A DNA stretch of 21,290 nt. It comes from Pseudomonadota bacterium (GTDB lineage Bacteria; Pseudomonadota; Gammaproteobacteria; Steroidobacterales; Steroidobacteraceae). The notes under the pieces are model-generated. The model ran no database searches and had not been told where the DNA came from. It worked only from the letters and a program-made list of their open reading frames with translations. Positions 1 through 7,147 of this stretch are shown here, piece after piece. Location of the stretch: positions 1-21,290 of the forward strand of contig JAKADE010000007.1 in NCBI GenBank assembly GCA_021820785.1, read 5' to 3'. The position numbers and the translations under genes are program-made. Position 1 is the stretch's first letter; each line of letters starts with the position of its first letter.

Positions 1-411
1 GCCGAATACTTCGATGCGCTCGATGCGCACCAGCATCCCGGCGCGCCGCGCGCGCAGCGGCCGCAGCGTGTTCGCGAGGCGCTGCGCGCCGTCGAACTGC
101 CGCTGCTCCAGAGGCTCCTCGACTATCTGCGCGGGCGCGGGGATCTGCGTTTGCTCGGGCCGAGCACCGCGGCGCAGCGGACTGCGACCGTGTCATTCGT
201 GCCGCACCGGGTTGATCCGACGGTCTTGAGCGGGCGGCTCGCGGCCCGCGGATACATGGTCGGCTGCGGCGGGTTTTACGCCGTGCGGCTGCTGCAAGCG
301 CTGAACGTCGATGCCGATCGCGGCGTGGCACGGGTGTCGTTCGTTCACTACACCACCGAGGCGGAACTCGAGGGACTGCTCGAAGCACTGGATGCCTCGC
401 TGCGGCCCTGA
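1..411 (+). CDS. Cysteine-desulfurase-like class V aminotransferase, C-terminal part (5' end outside window)
   Basis: The open frame runs in from the left edge in frame 1 and stops at TGA 409-411, leaving about 136 residues. The visible part matches the small C-terminal domain of PLP-dependent class V aminotransferases of the cysteine-desulfurase-like group. It has the helix ending in a LLDYLRG-type segment, the strand TATVSFVPHRVDP, the 'LAARGYMVGCGGFYAVRLLQAL' region and the final 'GVARVSFVHYTTEAELEGLLEAL' strand-helix. In the family this domain closes over the PLP site; the catalytic lysine domain is upstream and not visible. The true substrate (cysteine, selenocysteine or another amino acid) cannot be told from this fragment. 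No partner gene such as sufE or iscU follows it. The next gene starts 235 bp downstream, so it probably ends its own transcript. Confidence 0.8.
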   Translation, partial: AEYFDALDAHQHPGAPRAQRPQRVREALRAVELPLLQRLLDYLRGRGDLRLLGPSTAAQRTATVSFVPHRVDPTVLSGRLAARGYMVGCGGFYAVRLLQALNVDADRGVARVSFVHYTTEAELEGLLEALDASLRP

Positions 412-532
412 GCGTCACGGGGATTCGCGCGCACCGCGGTGCGGGCATACGTCCAAGAACGCGACGCGATCAACCGGCTTGCAGGCTGTCCAAGGCCGCC
501 GGCCGCGACGACACTGACCTCGCGGCGTATGA

Positions 533-548
533 CCGCACGCATGTGCGG
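533..548. terminator. Short hairpin between aminotransferase and uppP
   Basis: CCGCAC (533-538), loop GCAT, GTGCGG (543-548) form a perfect 6-bp stem about 120 bp after the aminotransferase stop. A separate 14-bp palindrome, CGCACCGCGGTGCG, lies at 430-443. No T-tract follows either one, so a role as intrinsic terminator is only possible. Confidence 0.3.
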
Positions 549-634
549 CGGTTGTCTTGCAATTGCAGCATGGCCCCCGTAGTCTCGATGACGCATCAAT
601 AATCATGGGGTTGCGCGCCGCGGGCGCCGCCTTC

Positions 635-638
635 GAGG
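635..638 (+). promoter_or_regulatory. Ribosome binding site deciding a TTG start for uppP
   Basis: GAGG at 635-638 lies 8 nt before TTG 647, which opens the protein exactly where UppP family members normally begin. The in-frame upstream ATGs at 557 and 605 add 30 and 14 residues with no family resemblance. Confidence 0.6.
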
Positions 639-646
639 TCAAATTC

Positions 647-1483
647 TTGGATACGCTTCACGCGCTGCTGTTCGCCGTCCTTCAGGGAGCCACCGAGCTG
701 TTCCCGGTGAGCTCGCTCGGTCATGCGGTCATCGTGCCGGCGCTGCTGCACTGGCCGATCAACCTGGGCGCGCCCGGATTTCTGCCGTTCCTGGTCATGC
801 TGCACGTCGGGACCGCAACGGCGCTGCTCCTGTATTTCCGTGCCGACTGGCTGGCGATGCTCGCCGGGTTTTTCGGACGCAGCAGCGCGGCCGAGAATGC
901 CGTACAGCGCGGGCTGATCGCGCGTCTGATCGTCGCCACGATTCCGGCGGTCATCGTGGGCTTCACGCTGAAGAAGCCGTTGGCCCATCTGTTTGCGAAC
1001 CCGCTGGCGGCTTCCCTGTTCCTGGTGGCGAACGCCGGCCTGCTGTGGCTGGGTGAGGCGCTGCGTCGTGCCGCCACGCGCCGCGCCGAACAGCTGTCGT
1101 ATCTGGATGCGGTGGTGATCGGGGTGTATCAGTGCCTGGCGTTTCTGCCGGGCATCTCGCGCTCCGGTGCGACCATCGTCGGCGGCCTGAGCCGCGGGAT
1201 CAGTCACGAGTCGGCCGCTCGCTTCACCTTTCTGATGGGTACGCCGGTGATCTTCGCCGCGGCCGTTCTCGAGGTGCCGAAGCTCGTACACGGACATCTG
1301 CTGCATGCGCTGTTCGGTCCGGCGCTGCTGGCGGCACTGGCGGCCGGTATCGTGGCGTATGCCAGCACCGCGTTTCTCATGCGCTATTTCCGTAACCACG
1401 ACGTCTGGGCGCTATCGCCGTTCGCGTGGTATTGCCTGGTCGCGGGCGGACTGTCCGCGATCGCCTTCGGGTTCGGCTGGTGA
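647..1483 (+). CDS. uppP: Undecaprenyl-diphosphate phosphatase (UppP/BacA family)
   Basis: This integral membrane enzyme removes one phosphate from undecaprenyl pyrophosphate, recycling the lipid carrier for peptidoglycan and O-antigen synthesis; overproduction gives bacitracin resistance in known members. From TTG 647 it is 278 residues, close to the usual 265-280. Two family signatures are visible. The first is QGATELFPVSS (residues 13-23), where Q13 takes the place of the first glutamate of the E. coli (E/Q)xxxE motif and E17 is kept. The second is PGISRSGAT (168-176), with the catalytic arginine R172. About eight hydrophobic segments follow the family pattern. The start is set by a GAGG ribosome site 8 nt upstream; ATG 605 or 557 would give 292 or 308 residues. 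It appears to be transcribed alone or with the diiron protein gene 105 bp downstream. Confidence 0.93.
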   Translation: MDTLHALLFAVLQGATELFPVSSLGHAVIVPALLHWPINLGAPGFLPFLVMLHVGTATALLLYFRADWLAMLAGFFGRSSAAENAVQRGLIARLIVATIPAVIVGFTLKKPLAHLFANPLAASLFLVANAGLLWLGEALRRAATRRAEQLSYLDAVVIGVYQCLAFLPGISRSGATIVGGLSRGISHESAARFTFLMGTPVIFAAAVLEVPKLVHGHLLHALFGPALLAALAAGIVAYASTAFLMRYFRNHDVWALSPFAWYCLVAGGLSAIAFGFGW

Positions 1484-1588
1484 GGGCGGCAGATTGACGT
1501 CCACGCCGCGCCACGGATGACCCTGCTGAGCGCGAATGCCGCGGAGGCACACGGGAGAGGGTAAGCCGCAGTCCGCCAGGAGGTGCTG

Positions 1589-2422
1589 ATGAACATGCCC
1601 GATGCCGAGTACGCCGCGCTGCTGCCGTGGTCCATGGACGCCATCCGGTACGATGGCATTGATCGGGAGACGCTCAAGGGCGAGGAGGCGCTGTTTCGGC
1701 TGCTCGCCTGCGCCTCGTTCATCGAGATCACCTCGGATCTGTACACGGCAAACCTCGCCGAGTATTTCCGGGACGATCCGCAGGTAGTCGACTGGTTACG
1801 CCACCATTGGGAGCCGGAGGAACTGCAGCACGGTGCCGCGCTGCGCCGTTACGTGCAGACGGCCTGGCCGCAGTTCGACTGGGACCGCGCCTATCAGGGC
1901 TTCTACGCCGAATACTCCCGCTGTTGCCAGCTCGAGCGGCTGGCGCCGAGCCGCGCGCTCGAGATGGTCGCGCGCTGCGTGATCGAAACCGGAACATCGA
2001 GCTTCTACCGGCTGCTCGCCGAGAGTGCACCGGAGCCGGTGCTGAAGGACCTCGCCGGGCGGATCGCCGCGGACGAGGTCCGGCACTACAAGAACTTCTA
2101 CCATTTCTTTCGCCGTTACTGCCGCCGGGAGCAGCCGGGGCGGGCGGCGGTGATGCGCACGCTGTGGAGCCGGGCAAGCGAGATTGATGCCGAAGACGGC
2201 TACATCGCGTTCAAGCACGTGCTGCGGATCAGAAGTCCCGAGGTGGATGTCGATCGGCACGAGTACGCGCGGTTCCTGCACAGCATCCGCGGCATGGTCC
2301 GCGCGCATTTTCCCTACCGCATGGCCCTGAAGATGTTCCTGAAGCCTCTCGATCTCCCGCCGGTCATGGGACGCGTGATTCTCGGCTCGGCGTCGGCGGC
2401 CACCCGCATGCTGCTGCGCTGA
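1589..2422 (+). CDS. Ferritin-like diiron protein of unknown substrate
   Basis: This is a 277-residue soluble protein with a four-helix diiron pattern. E46 (in FIEIT), E78-x-x-H81 (EELQH), E133 (in VIETGTS) and E163-x-x-H166 (DEVRH) form the canonical set of four carboxylates and two histidines. Such folds include ferritins, rubrerythrin-like proteins, acyl-ACP desaturases and aldehyde-deformylating oxygenases. No rubredoxin domain and no ferritin pore features are seen, so an oxygenase or desaturase-like role is as likely as iron handling. The start is ATG 1589 with a strong AGGAGG (1578-1583) 5 nt upstream. GTG 1583 overlaps that site and is unlikely; ATG 1595 is an alternative. A Fur-box-like AT-rich island lies about 100 bp after the stop. 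I cannot name the gene. Confidence 0.8.
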   Translation: MNMPDAEYAALLPWSMDAIRYDGIDRETLKGEEALFRLLACASFIEITSDLYTANLAEYFRDDPQVVDWLRHHWEPEELQHGAALRRYVQTAWPQFDWDRAYQGFYAEYSRCCQLERLAPSRALEMVARCVIETGTSSFYRLLAESAPEPVLKDLAGRIAADEVRHYKNFYHFFRRYCRREQPGRAAVMRTLWSRASEIDAEDGYIAFKHVLRIRSPEVDVDRHEYARFLHSIRGMVRAHFPYRMALKMFLKPLDLPPVMGRVILGSASAATRMLLR

Positions 2423-3061
2423 GGCACGGGAGGGGTGCTGCGGCGATCCGTGTCGCATTGGCCGCGTCACCGGCAGTGCCGGAAGATGAGGCGACGCGTG
2501 CAGAGATAACCTTAAGCTAATGATATTGATAAAATTATTTTCAAATTCCCGCATCCTCCGTGACCGTCGGATTGACGCGGCCCGAAGAACGGGCGCACCC
2601 TGACCGGCATGAACTGCGGCGACCGGTGTTCCCGCTCGAGCTTCTCGGCACGGCCGGATCTGGACGTGGGCGCATGCGCGACCGAATGAGGCGTGCGAGC
2701 AAGAAGATCCGCGGCCGGCGTCGCGCCCCGGAACGGGCGCCCGACCGCGGCGCTGCAGCGCCGGCCGCGCAGTTCGCCTCTCCGGCCTGCCTGATGCACG
2801 AGTTTGCGCTCGAGACCCGAGAGGCGCGCGCCAAGACACCCGGCGACGCTCGAGTGCTGCGCCGCCGGGCGGGCCGGTCCGTGAAACGAATGCCCTGAAG
2901 GGCCGCCACCGGCGATCGCTCGCCCGGGCCCCGAATCATCCGCGTCGCACACCGCAGTGTGAGCACTGCGCGATGGCGTTTTATGAATGCTTACGCCCAT
3001 ATGTATCGGAGTGCGATATAAAATGCCGCGCCGGACCTCACGGTATGTACTCGGGAGCCTC
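2423..3061. other. Gene-free stretch of about 640 bp between diiron protein and ClC genes
   Basis: No convincing protein appears on either strand; the open frames (for example 2560-2898 + and 2541-2966 -) are arginine/alanine-rich and low complexity, typical of GC-rich noncoding DNA. The stretch holds an AT-rich Fur-box-like island (2521-2542), a 16-bp palindrome CGGCGCTGCAGCGCCG at 2748-2763, and a TATAAA at 3017-3022 that may be the -10 of the ClC promoter, although no good -35 was found at the right spacing. Confidence 0.5.
2521..2542. promoter_or_regulatory. Fur-box-like AT-rich island
   Basis: The sequence reads GATATT-GATAAA-ATTATT (2522-2539), three abutting hexamers that each match five of six bases of the GATAAT or ATTATC Fur repeat. 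It stands out as an almost GC-free block in very GC-rich surroundings. No gene starts directly beside it: the diiron protein gene ends about 100 bp upstream and the ClC gene starts about 520 bp downstream. Confidence 0.4.
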
Positions 3062-4840
3062 ATGAAGTCTTCTGCCTTTAGCCACGGCTCGAACGACACG
3101 CTGCGTGACTTCACCGCTGACCGGCGTCTGCTGGTCCTCTCGGCCATGGCGCTGGTCACCGGAACCTTCGGCGCGTTTGCGGCGTGGGTGCTGCTGAAGC
3201 TGATCGCGCTGGTGACGAATCTCGCCTACTACCACGTCCTCTCGACCCACACGTCGTACCTGAGTCATGTGCATCTGGCGCCGGGTTCGATCCTGATCCC
3301 GGTCATCGGCGGACTCATCGTCGGGCTGATCGGACGCTATGGCTCGGACAAGATCCGCGGCCATGGCATTCCCGAGGCGCTCGAGGCGATCCTCATCGGA
3401 CAGAGCCGCATTCAGCCGAAGGTCGCGCTGTGGAAGCCGCTGTCCTCGGCGATCGCCATCGGGACCGGCGGTCCGTTCGGCGCCGAGGGACCGATCATCA
3501 TGACCGGCGGGGCGCTGGGCTCGCTGTTCGCGCAGTTCTTCAAGCTGAGCGCCGCGGAGCGCAAGACGTTGCTCGCCGCCGGGGCCGCTGCCGGCATGAC
3601 CGCCATTTTCGGCACACCCGTGGCGGCGGTGCTGCTGGCGATCGAGATCATGCTGTTCGAGTGGAAACCGCGCAGCTTCGTGCCCGTGGTCATCTCGGCC
3701 GTCGTGGCGATCGCCTGGCGGCCCTGGCTGGTGGGCGCATGGCCGCTGTTCGCACACACTGGTGCCCCGGTCATGCCGTGGTGGGGGCTTGCGGTCTGCG
3801 CGCTCGTGGGCGTGGTCGCCGGACTGCAGTCCGCGCTCACGACGGGGGCGCTCTACTGGGTCGAAGAACGCTACGAGAAGCTGCCCCTGCACTGGATGTG
3901 GTGGCCGGCACTCGGGGGCATCGTGGTCGGCATCGGCGGACTGATCGATCCGGCCGCGCTCGGCGTCGGATATGACAACATCCAGGCGCTGATCAGCGGC
4001 AACGTGCTGTTGCATGCCGCGATTGTGCTGCTCGCCGTGAAGTCGATCATCTGGGTCGTTGCGCTCGCCTCGGGAACCTCCGGTGGCACGCTTGCGCCGC
4101 TGCTGATGATGGGCGGGGCCGTCGGGGTGCTCGAGGCGCACCTGCTGCCATTCGGTGGCTCGGGGTTCTGGGCGCTCATTGCCATGGCGGCCGTGCTCGG
4201 CGGGACGCTGCGCTGTCCGCTCACCGCCACGGTATTCGCCGTCGAGCTCACCGGCGATTTACGGGTCATGCCCGCAGTCATCGTGGCGTGCGCGGCATCG
4301 TTTGCGGTGACGGTGCTGCTCATGCGCCGCTCCATCCTCACCGAACGTCTGGCCCGCCGGGGGCGGCATCTGACGTACGAGTACACCGTTGATCCCTTCG
4401 AGGTGATGCGCGTCCGGGACATCATGGCGCATCCAGTGCACACCCTGGTGACGAGCCTGTCGATGCCCGACACGCTGGCCTTCTTCGAGGCCGAACCCGG
4501 CGTCAAGCGGCACCGGAGCTACCCGGTCGTCGATGATGCCGGGCGCGTCGTCGGAATGGTGTCACGTTCCGATGTGCTGCGGTGGTCGAGGGAAGGATGG
4601 CAGGATGAGGAGACGCTCGGCGAGCGACTCGGTGCACCGGAGGTGTTCGTCGGTCATCCGGAGGACCGGGTGGGAGCGCTGGCGGATCGCATGATTGCGG
4701 CCGATGTCGGCCGCGTGCCGATCGTCGAGCGCAACTCCGGTGTCCTGGTGGGTCTGGTGGCCCGGCGCGACCTGCTGCGGGTGCGGGCGCATGCGGGGCA
4801 ACTCGAGCGCGAACGCGCGCAGTTGATGACCTTCTACTGA
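3062..4840 (+). CDS. ClC family chloride transporter/channel with C-terminal CBS pair
   Basis: This is a 592-residue membrane protein of the ClC superfamily, moving chloride or a similar anion across the inner membrane. Residues about 20-430 are the membrane core, with GHGIP (100-104), GAEGP with the gating glutamate E142 (140-144), and GGTLAP (341-346) in place of the usual GxFxP. Two CBS domains follow (about 450-510, from 'VRDIMAHPV', and about 524-575), which in relatives bind adenine nucleotides and tune gating. Compared with E. coli ClcA, the anion-binding serine of GSGIP is His101, and the internal proton glutamate (E203 there) aligns with Ile196. This suggests channel behaviour or altered selectivity rather than standard 2Cl-/H+ exchange (inference). 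The start is ATG 3062 with GGGAG 4 nt upstream; ATG 3023 is an in-frame alternative. Confidence 0.9.
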   Translation: MKSSAFSHGSNDTLRDFTADRRLLVLSAMALVTGTFGAFAAWVLLKLIALVTNLAYYHVLSTHTSYLSHVHLAPGSILIPVIGGLIVGLIGRYGSDKIRGHGIPEALEAILIGQSRIQPKVALWKPLSSAIAIGTGGPFGAEGPIIMTGGALGSLFAQFFKLSAAERKTLLAAGAAAGMTAIFGTPVAAVLLAIEIMLFEWKPRSFVPVVISAVVAIAWRPWLVGAWPLFAHTGAPVMPWWGLAVCALVGVVAGLQSALTTGALYWVEERYEKLPLHWMWWPALGGIVVGIGGLIDPAALGVGYDNIQALISGNVLLHAAIVLLAVKSIIWVVALASGTSGGTLAPLLMMGGAVGVLEAHLLPFGGSGFWALIAMAAVLGGTLRCPLTATVFAVELTGDLRVMPAVIVACAASFAVTVLLMRRSILTERLARRGRHLTYEYTVDPFEVMRVRDIMAHPVHTLVTSLSMPDTLAFFEAEPGVKRHRSYPVVDDAGRVVGMVSRSDVLRWSREGWQDEETLGERLGAPEVFVGHPEDRVGALADRMIAADVGRVPIVERNSGVLVGLVARRDLLRVRAHAGQLERERAQLMTFY

Positions 4841-4849
4841 CCGCCGACC

Positions 4850-4901
4850 GCTTCGCGCCGCACGGCGACGCGAAGCAGGGGCCTGACTGGGGCACCCAGT
4901 C
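4850..4901 (+). terminator. Tandem hairpins after the ClC gene
   Basis: GCTTCGCG (4850-4857) pairs with CGCGAAGC (4869-4876). A second perfect stem, GACTGGG-GCA-CCCAGTC, lies at 4885-4901. Both are within 61 bp of the ClC stop. No T-run follows, so they may act as a weak or Rho-assisted terminator or as a 3' stabiliser. Confidence 0.45.
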
Positions 4902-5028
4902 TGCAGAGCGGCTGGCATCGATTCTGCCTCGCTCGGGATTGACTCTGGAGTCCGATCCGGGGTGTACGCTCGGTGCTCCATCACGGGAGTGAACCGACAG
5001 AGCGCAGTGGTGTGCGGCGGATCGGCAC

Positions 5029-5033
5029 AGGGG
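5029..5033 (+). promoter_or_regulatory. Ribosome binding site favouring GTG 5040 for the TDT transporter
   Basis: AGGGG at 5029-5033 is 6 nt before GTG 5040. The upstream in-frame GTG codons (4962, 4989, 5007, 5010) lack a comparable site at proper spacing. Confidence 0.45.
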
Positions 5034-5039
5034 CCTGAA

Positions 5040-6113
5040 GTGCGCGGGCCACCCATCCCGGCCCGTGTGCCGGGCGTTGCGGCGGGCCCCGTGGCGCTGC
5101 GCGGCGGTCTGCCCTTTGGTGCCGTGATGGCGACCGCCGGTGCGTCGGCCGTGGCGGGGCGGTGCGGCATGGCGCCACTGGCGCAGCCGCTGCTCGGCCT
5201 CGCCATCCTTCAGGCCGGGTGGGTGACCGCGCGCGGCGTCGCCCGCTGCAGCAGGGAGTTTCCAGTCCGGTGGCGCTCGAGGTGGACGCTGGGCCCGGCC
5301 CGTGAGCATTGCGGATTCCACACCATCCCGTTGGGTCTGGCGGTGATTGCGAGCGGACTGCTCGCTCTCGGTGCGGCGGCGGCGACCCGCTGGCCGCTGC
5401 TGTGCGCCGGGATCTGCCTCGGCGCGGCATGGCTGACGGCAGTGTTCGCCGTTGGTCGTTTCGCCGGATCGCTGGCCGTCCGGGGCGTCGACCTGCGCTC
5501 GCTCGACGGGACCTGGTTTCTCGTGCCCGCGGTGCTGCTCGGCGCGGCCCTCGCGACCGACCACCTGGCCGTGCAGGTCGAGGGACCGTGGGTCGATGCG
5601 CTGCGCGGGCTCGCCGCCGGCAGCGCCGTCCTCGGCGGGTTCGGCTACTGGGTGATCGCCGTATTTGCCGGACTGCGGATTCGGCGGCACGGCCTCGGCA
5701 CCGGCCCGCTCGCGCCCTGGTGGATCGCCATGGGGTGCGCAGGTCTTGCCGCCGCCGCGCTCGGTCAGGTGCTGCGCAGCCGGCCACCGGGGCTGCCCGC
5801 ACAGTGGCTGGCCGATGCGACCGCCATGTCCGTGAGCGCGGCCATCCTGCTCAGCGTGCCGGTACTGCTGGTCAGTGCGCGGTTTCTCCTGCTCACGTGT
5901 GGGTTGCGAACCGCGGGATCCTGGCCACCGACATTCTCCACCGCCGTGTTCGCATCCGGTGCACTGCAGGCCGGTCGAGTGTTGCACATGCCCCTGCTCA
6001 ATACCCTCGGCGTCGGCGCGGCCTATGCGACGCTGCTGTTCTGGTGCGTGACGGCAGCGTGGAACCTGAAGTACACGTACTCCGCATGGTGTGCCGGCGG
6101 GCGGCGCTCGTAG
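5040..6113 (+). CDS. TDT/SLAC1-family transporter (tellurite resistance/C4-dicarboxylate type)
   Basis: This is a roughly 357-residue integral membrane protein with about ten hydrophobic segments in the TehA/SLAC1 (tellurite-resistance/dicarboxylate transporter) pattern. A first helix carries 'FGAVMAT' (residues 26-32), a GFHTIPLGLAVIASG segment (92-106) corresponds to the family's GFFTxxxGTNVLG-like region, and DGTWFLVPAVLLG (156-168) matches the conserved GxW helix. Known members are anion channels or carriers for C4-dicarboxylates, malate, nitrate/chloride or sulfite; the substrate cannot be assigned here. The start is uncertain. GTG 5040 has the best ribosome site, while the frame stays open upstream to GTG 4962. 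It lies 200 bp after the ClC gene, separated by hairpins, so it probably has its own promoter. Two anion-transporter families side by side is notable. The stop codon lies within a hairpin shared with the convergent gene. Confidence 0.75.
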   Translation: MRGPPIPARVPGVAAGPVALRGGLPFGAVMATAGASAVAGRCGMAPLAQPLLGLAILQAGWVTARGVARCSREFPVRWRSRWTLGPAREHCGFHTIPLGLAVIASGLLALGAAAATRWPLLCAGICLGAAWLTAVFAVGRFAGSLAVRGVDLRSLDGTWFLVPAVLLGAALATDHLAVQVEGPWVDALRGLAAGSAVLGGFGYWVIAVFAGLRIRRHGLGTGPLAPWWIAMGCAGLAAAALGQVLRSRPPGLPAQWLADATAMSVSAAILLSVPVLLVSARFLLLTCGLRTAGSWPPTFSTAVFASGALQAGRVLHMPLLNTLGVGAAYATLLFWCVTAAWNLKYTYSAWCAGGRRS

Positions 6114-6139
6114 CGCGGGTGCGCAGCCGCACCGGCTAC
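6110..6139. terminator. Hairpin shared by two convergent genes, containing both stop codons
   Basis: GTAGC (6110-6114) pairs with GCTAC (6135-6139), and GGTGCG (6118-6123) pairs with CGCACC (6128-6133), with loop CAGC and a small asymmetric internal loop. The + stop TAG is 6111-6113 and the - stop (CTA on +) is 6136-6138. A bidirectional terminator role is inferred from convergence; there is no T-tract. Confidence 0.5.
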
Positions 6140-6576
6140 GCGGACTCCAGTTCCTTGGCGAAGTGCAGGGCGAGAATGTGCAGACCGTGCCGGTGATAGA
6201 AGCGGTGCGCGCCCTGATTGTTCACGCCGGAGTCGAGTTCGAGCCGCTCGCAGCCTGCGGCGCGTCCGCGCCGTTCGACTTCAGCGAGCAGCGCGGCACC
6301 GACGCCTTTGGAGCGGCGTGCCGGGTCGGTCACCAGATCATCGAGGAACGTGACCCGACCGCGGCTCGTGGCCACGATACGGTACAGCGCCGCACCGATG
6401 CACCGGTCTGCACCCTGGTCGGCGATGAGCACGCGCAGACCTTGTTCGCGGCCCTCACTCAACAGCGTATCGAACGTATCGACGCTGAGCCCGGGTCGCA
6501 GGGCGGCGAGCAGCGGATAGAGGTCTGCCTCCAGGGACGGGTCGTTTGTGGTGATCTCGCGCAGAGTGACGTTCAC
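6136..6576 (-). CDS. GNAT family N-acetyltransferase
   Basis: This is a 146-residue single-domain acetyl-CoA-dependent acyltransferase. Motif A is clear: the strand 'VTFLDDLVTDP' is followed by RRSKGVGAALL (residues 87-97), which contains the R-x-x-G-x-G pyrophosphate-binding loop. The C-terminal part 'ERLELDSGVNNQGAHRFYHRHG' is the usual GNAT strand-helix with a Tyr near the active site. The N-terminal 'LYPLLAALRPGLSVDTFDTLL' is typical of the small-molecule/amino-acid acetylating branch. The substrate is unknown. The start is uncertain: GTG 6576 opens at the normal GNAT N-terminus but has a weak ribosome site, TTG 6591 is an alternative, and the frame stays open to 7047 without recognisable sequence. 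It is convergent with the TDT transporter. Confidence 0.82.
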   Translation of the reverse strand: MNVTLREITTNDPSLEADLYPLLAALRPGLSVDTFDTLLSEGREQGLRVLIADQGADRCIGAALYRIVATSRGRVTFLDDLVTDPARRSKGVGAALLAEVERRGRAAGCERLELDSGVNNQGAHRFYHRHGLHILALHFAKELESA

Positions 6577-7147
6577 GCGGGGCTCGCATTTCAATCGAAG
6601 ACGGACCGCGCGCCGCGCGCAACGATCCGTGTTCGCGCTTCCGTCCACGCTCGAGGCCGCCGGATCCGCCAGCACCGGCCGAATGCGCGGGTCACATGTC
6701 CTGATCGCGTATAGCACAGGCGGCGCCGGGCGGCCGACCGTTTCGCCGTGGATGACGCGGGGCGGGGGCACTGTTCCAAACTGGGACGCCTCCGGCGTGC
6801 CGCCGCCCGGTCGGCGCGCAGCCCCATGACCGGTTCGGCGCAAGAGCGTCGGCACGTGCCGCGCCTGCGGGTGCAGCGGAATGCGCTGATGAGCCACGCA
6901 TGCTCTCGTGGTGACATGTTCTTGAACGCGGCGGCCGGCAACGACAAGCATGGTCCGGAATTCCTTGCGGTGATGAGGCGTACGCCTCAATGCGGCTCTC
7001 CCGTAGGTATCAGTCCGCATCCATGCGCCGCCGCCCGCGGCGTACAAAGAGTGCTGCGTGGCGAGTGCTCAGGGCGACATTCAGTCGCTCTGTTGCACGG
7101 TCATCGGAAGTGACGCGCAGGCGCGCGTTTACGGTGAGGGTAGAGCA
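6577..7147. other. Noncoding stretch between GNAT and cytochrome c peroxidase genes
   Basis: These two divergent genes leave about 570 bp with no convincing coding sequence; the open frames here have shadow-like compositions. It must hold the promoters of both genes. The one structured element seen is the perfect 16-bp palindrome at 6974-6989. Confidence 0.45.
6974..6989. promoter_or_regulatory. 16-bp perfect palindrome upstream of the peroxidase gene
   Basis: TGAGGCGTACGCCTCA is self-complementary over all 16 bases, with no loop, in the style of a dimeric repressor operator. It lies 158 bp before the peroxidase start. A palindrome of this length can arise by chance about once in a window of this size and GC content, so the call is tentative. 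Confidence 0.35.

Noticed and set aside
2541..2966. 141-residue minus-strand open frame in the diiron-ClC gap
   Set aside because: It is Arg/Ser/Ala-rich without domain pattern or convincing ribosome site; the region reads as noncoding.
3017..3022. TATAAA before the ClC gene as a third copy of the sigma/receptor element
   Set aside because: It lacks the ATTTTC hexamer at 12-nt spacing and the G-rich spacer; at most it is a plain -10 hexamer.
4503..5987. 494-residue minus-strand open frame opposite the ClC end and TDT transporter
   Set aside because: It has Arg/Gly/Pro/Ser-rich low-complexity sequence, no family pattern, and lies fully antisense to two recognisable genes; it is an artefact of high GC.
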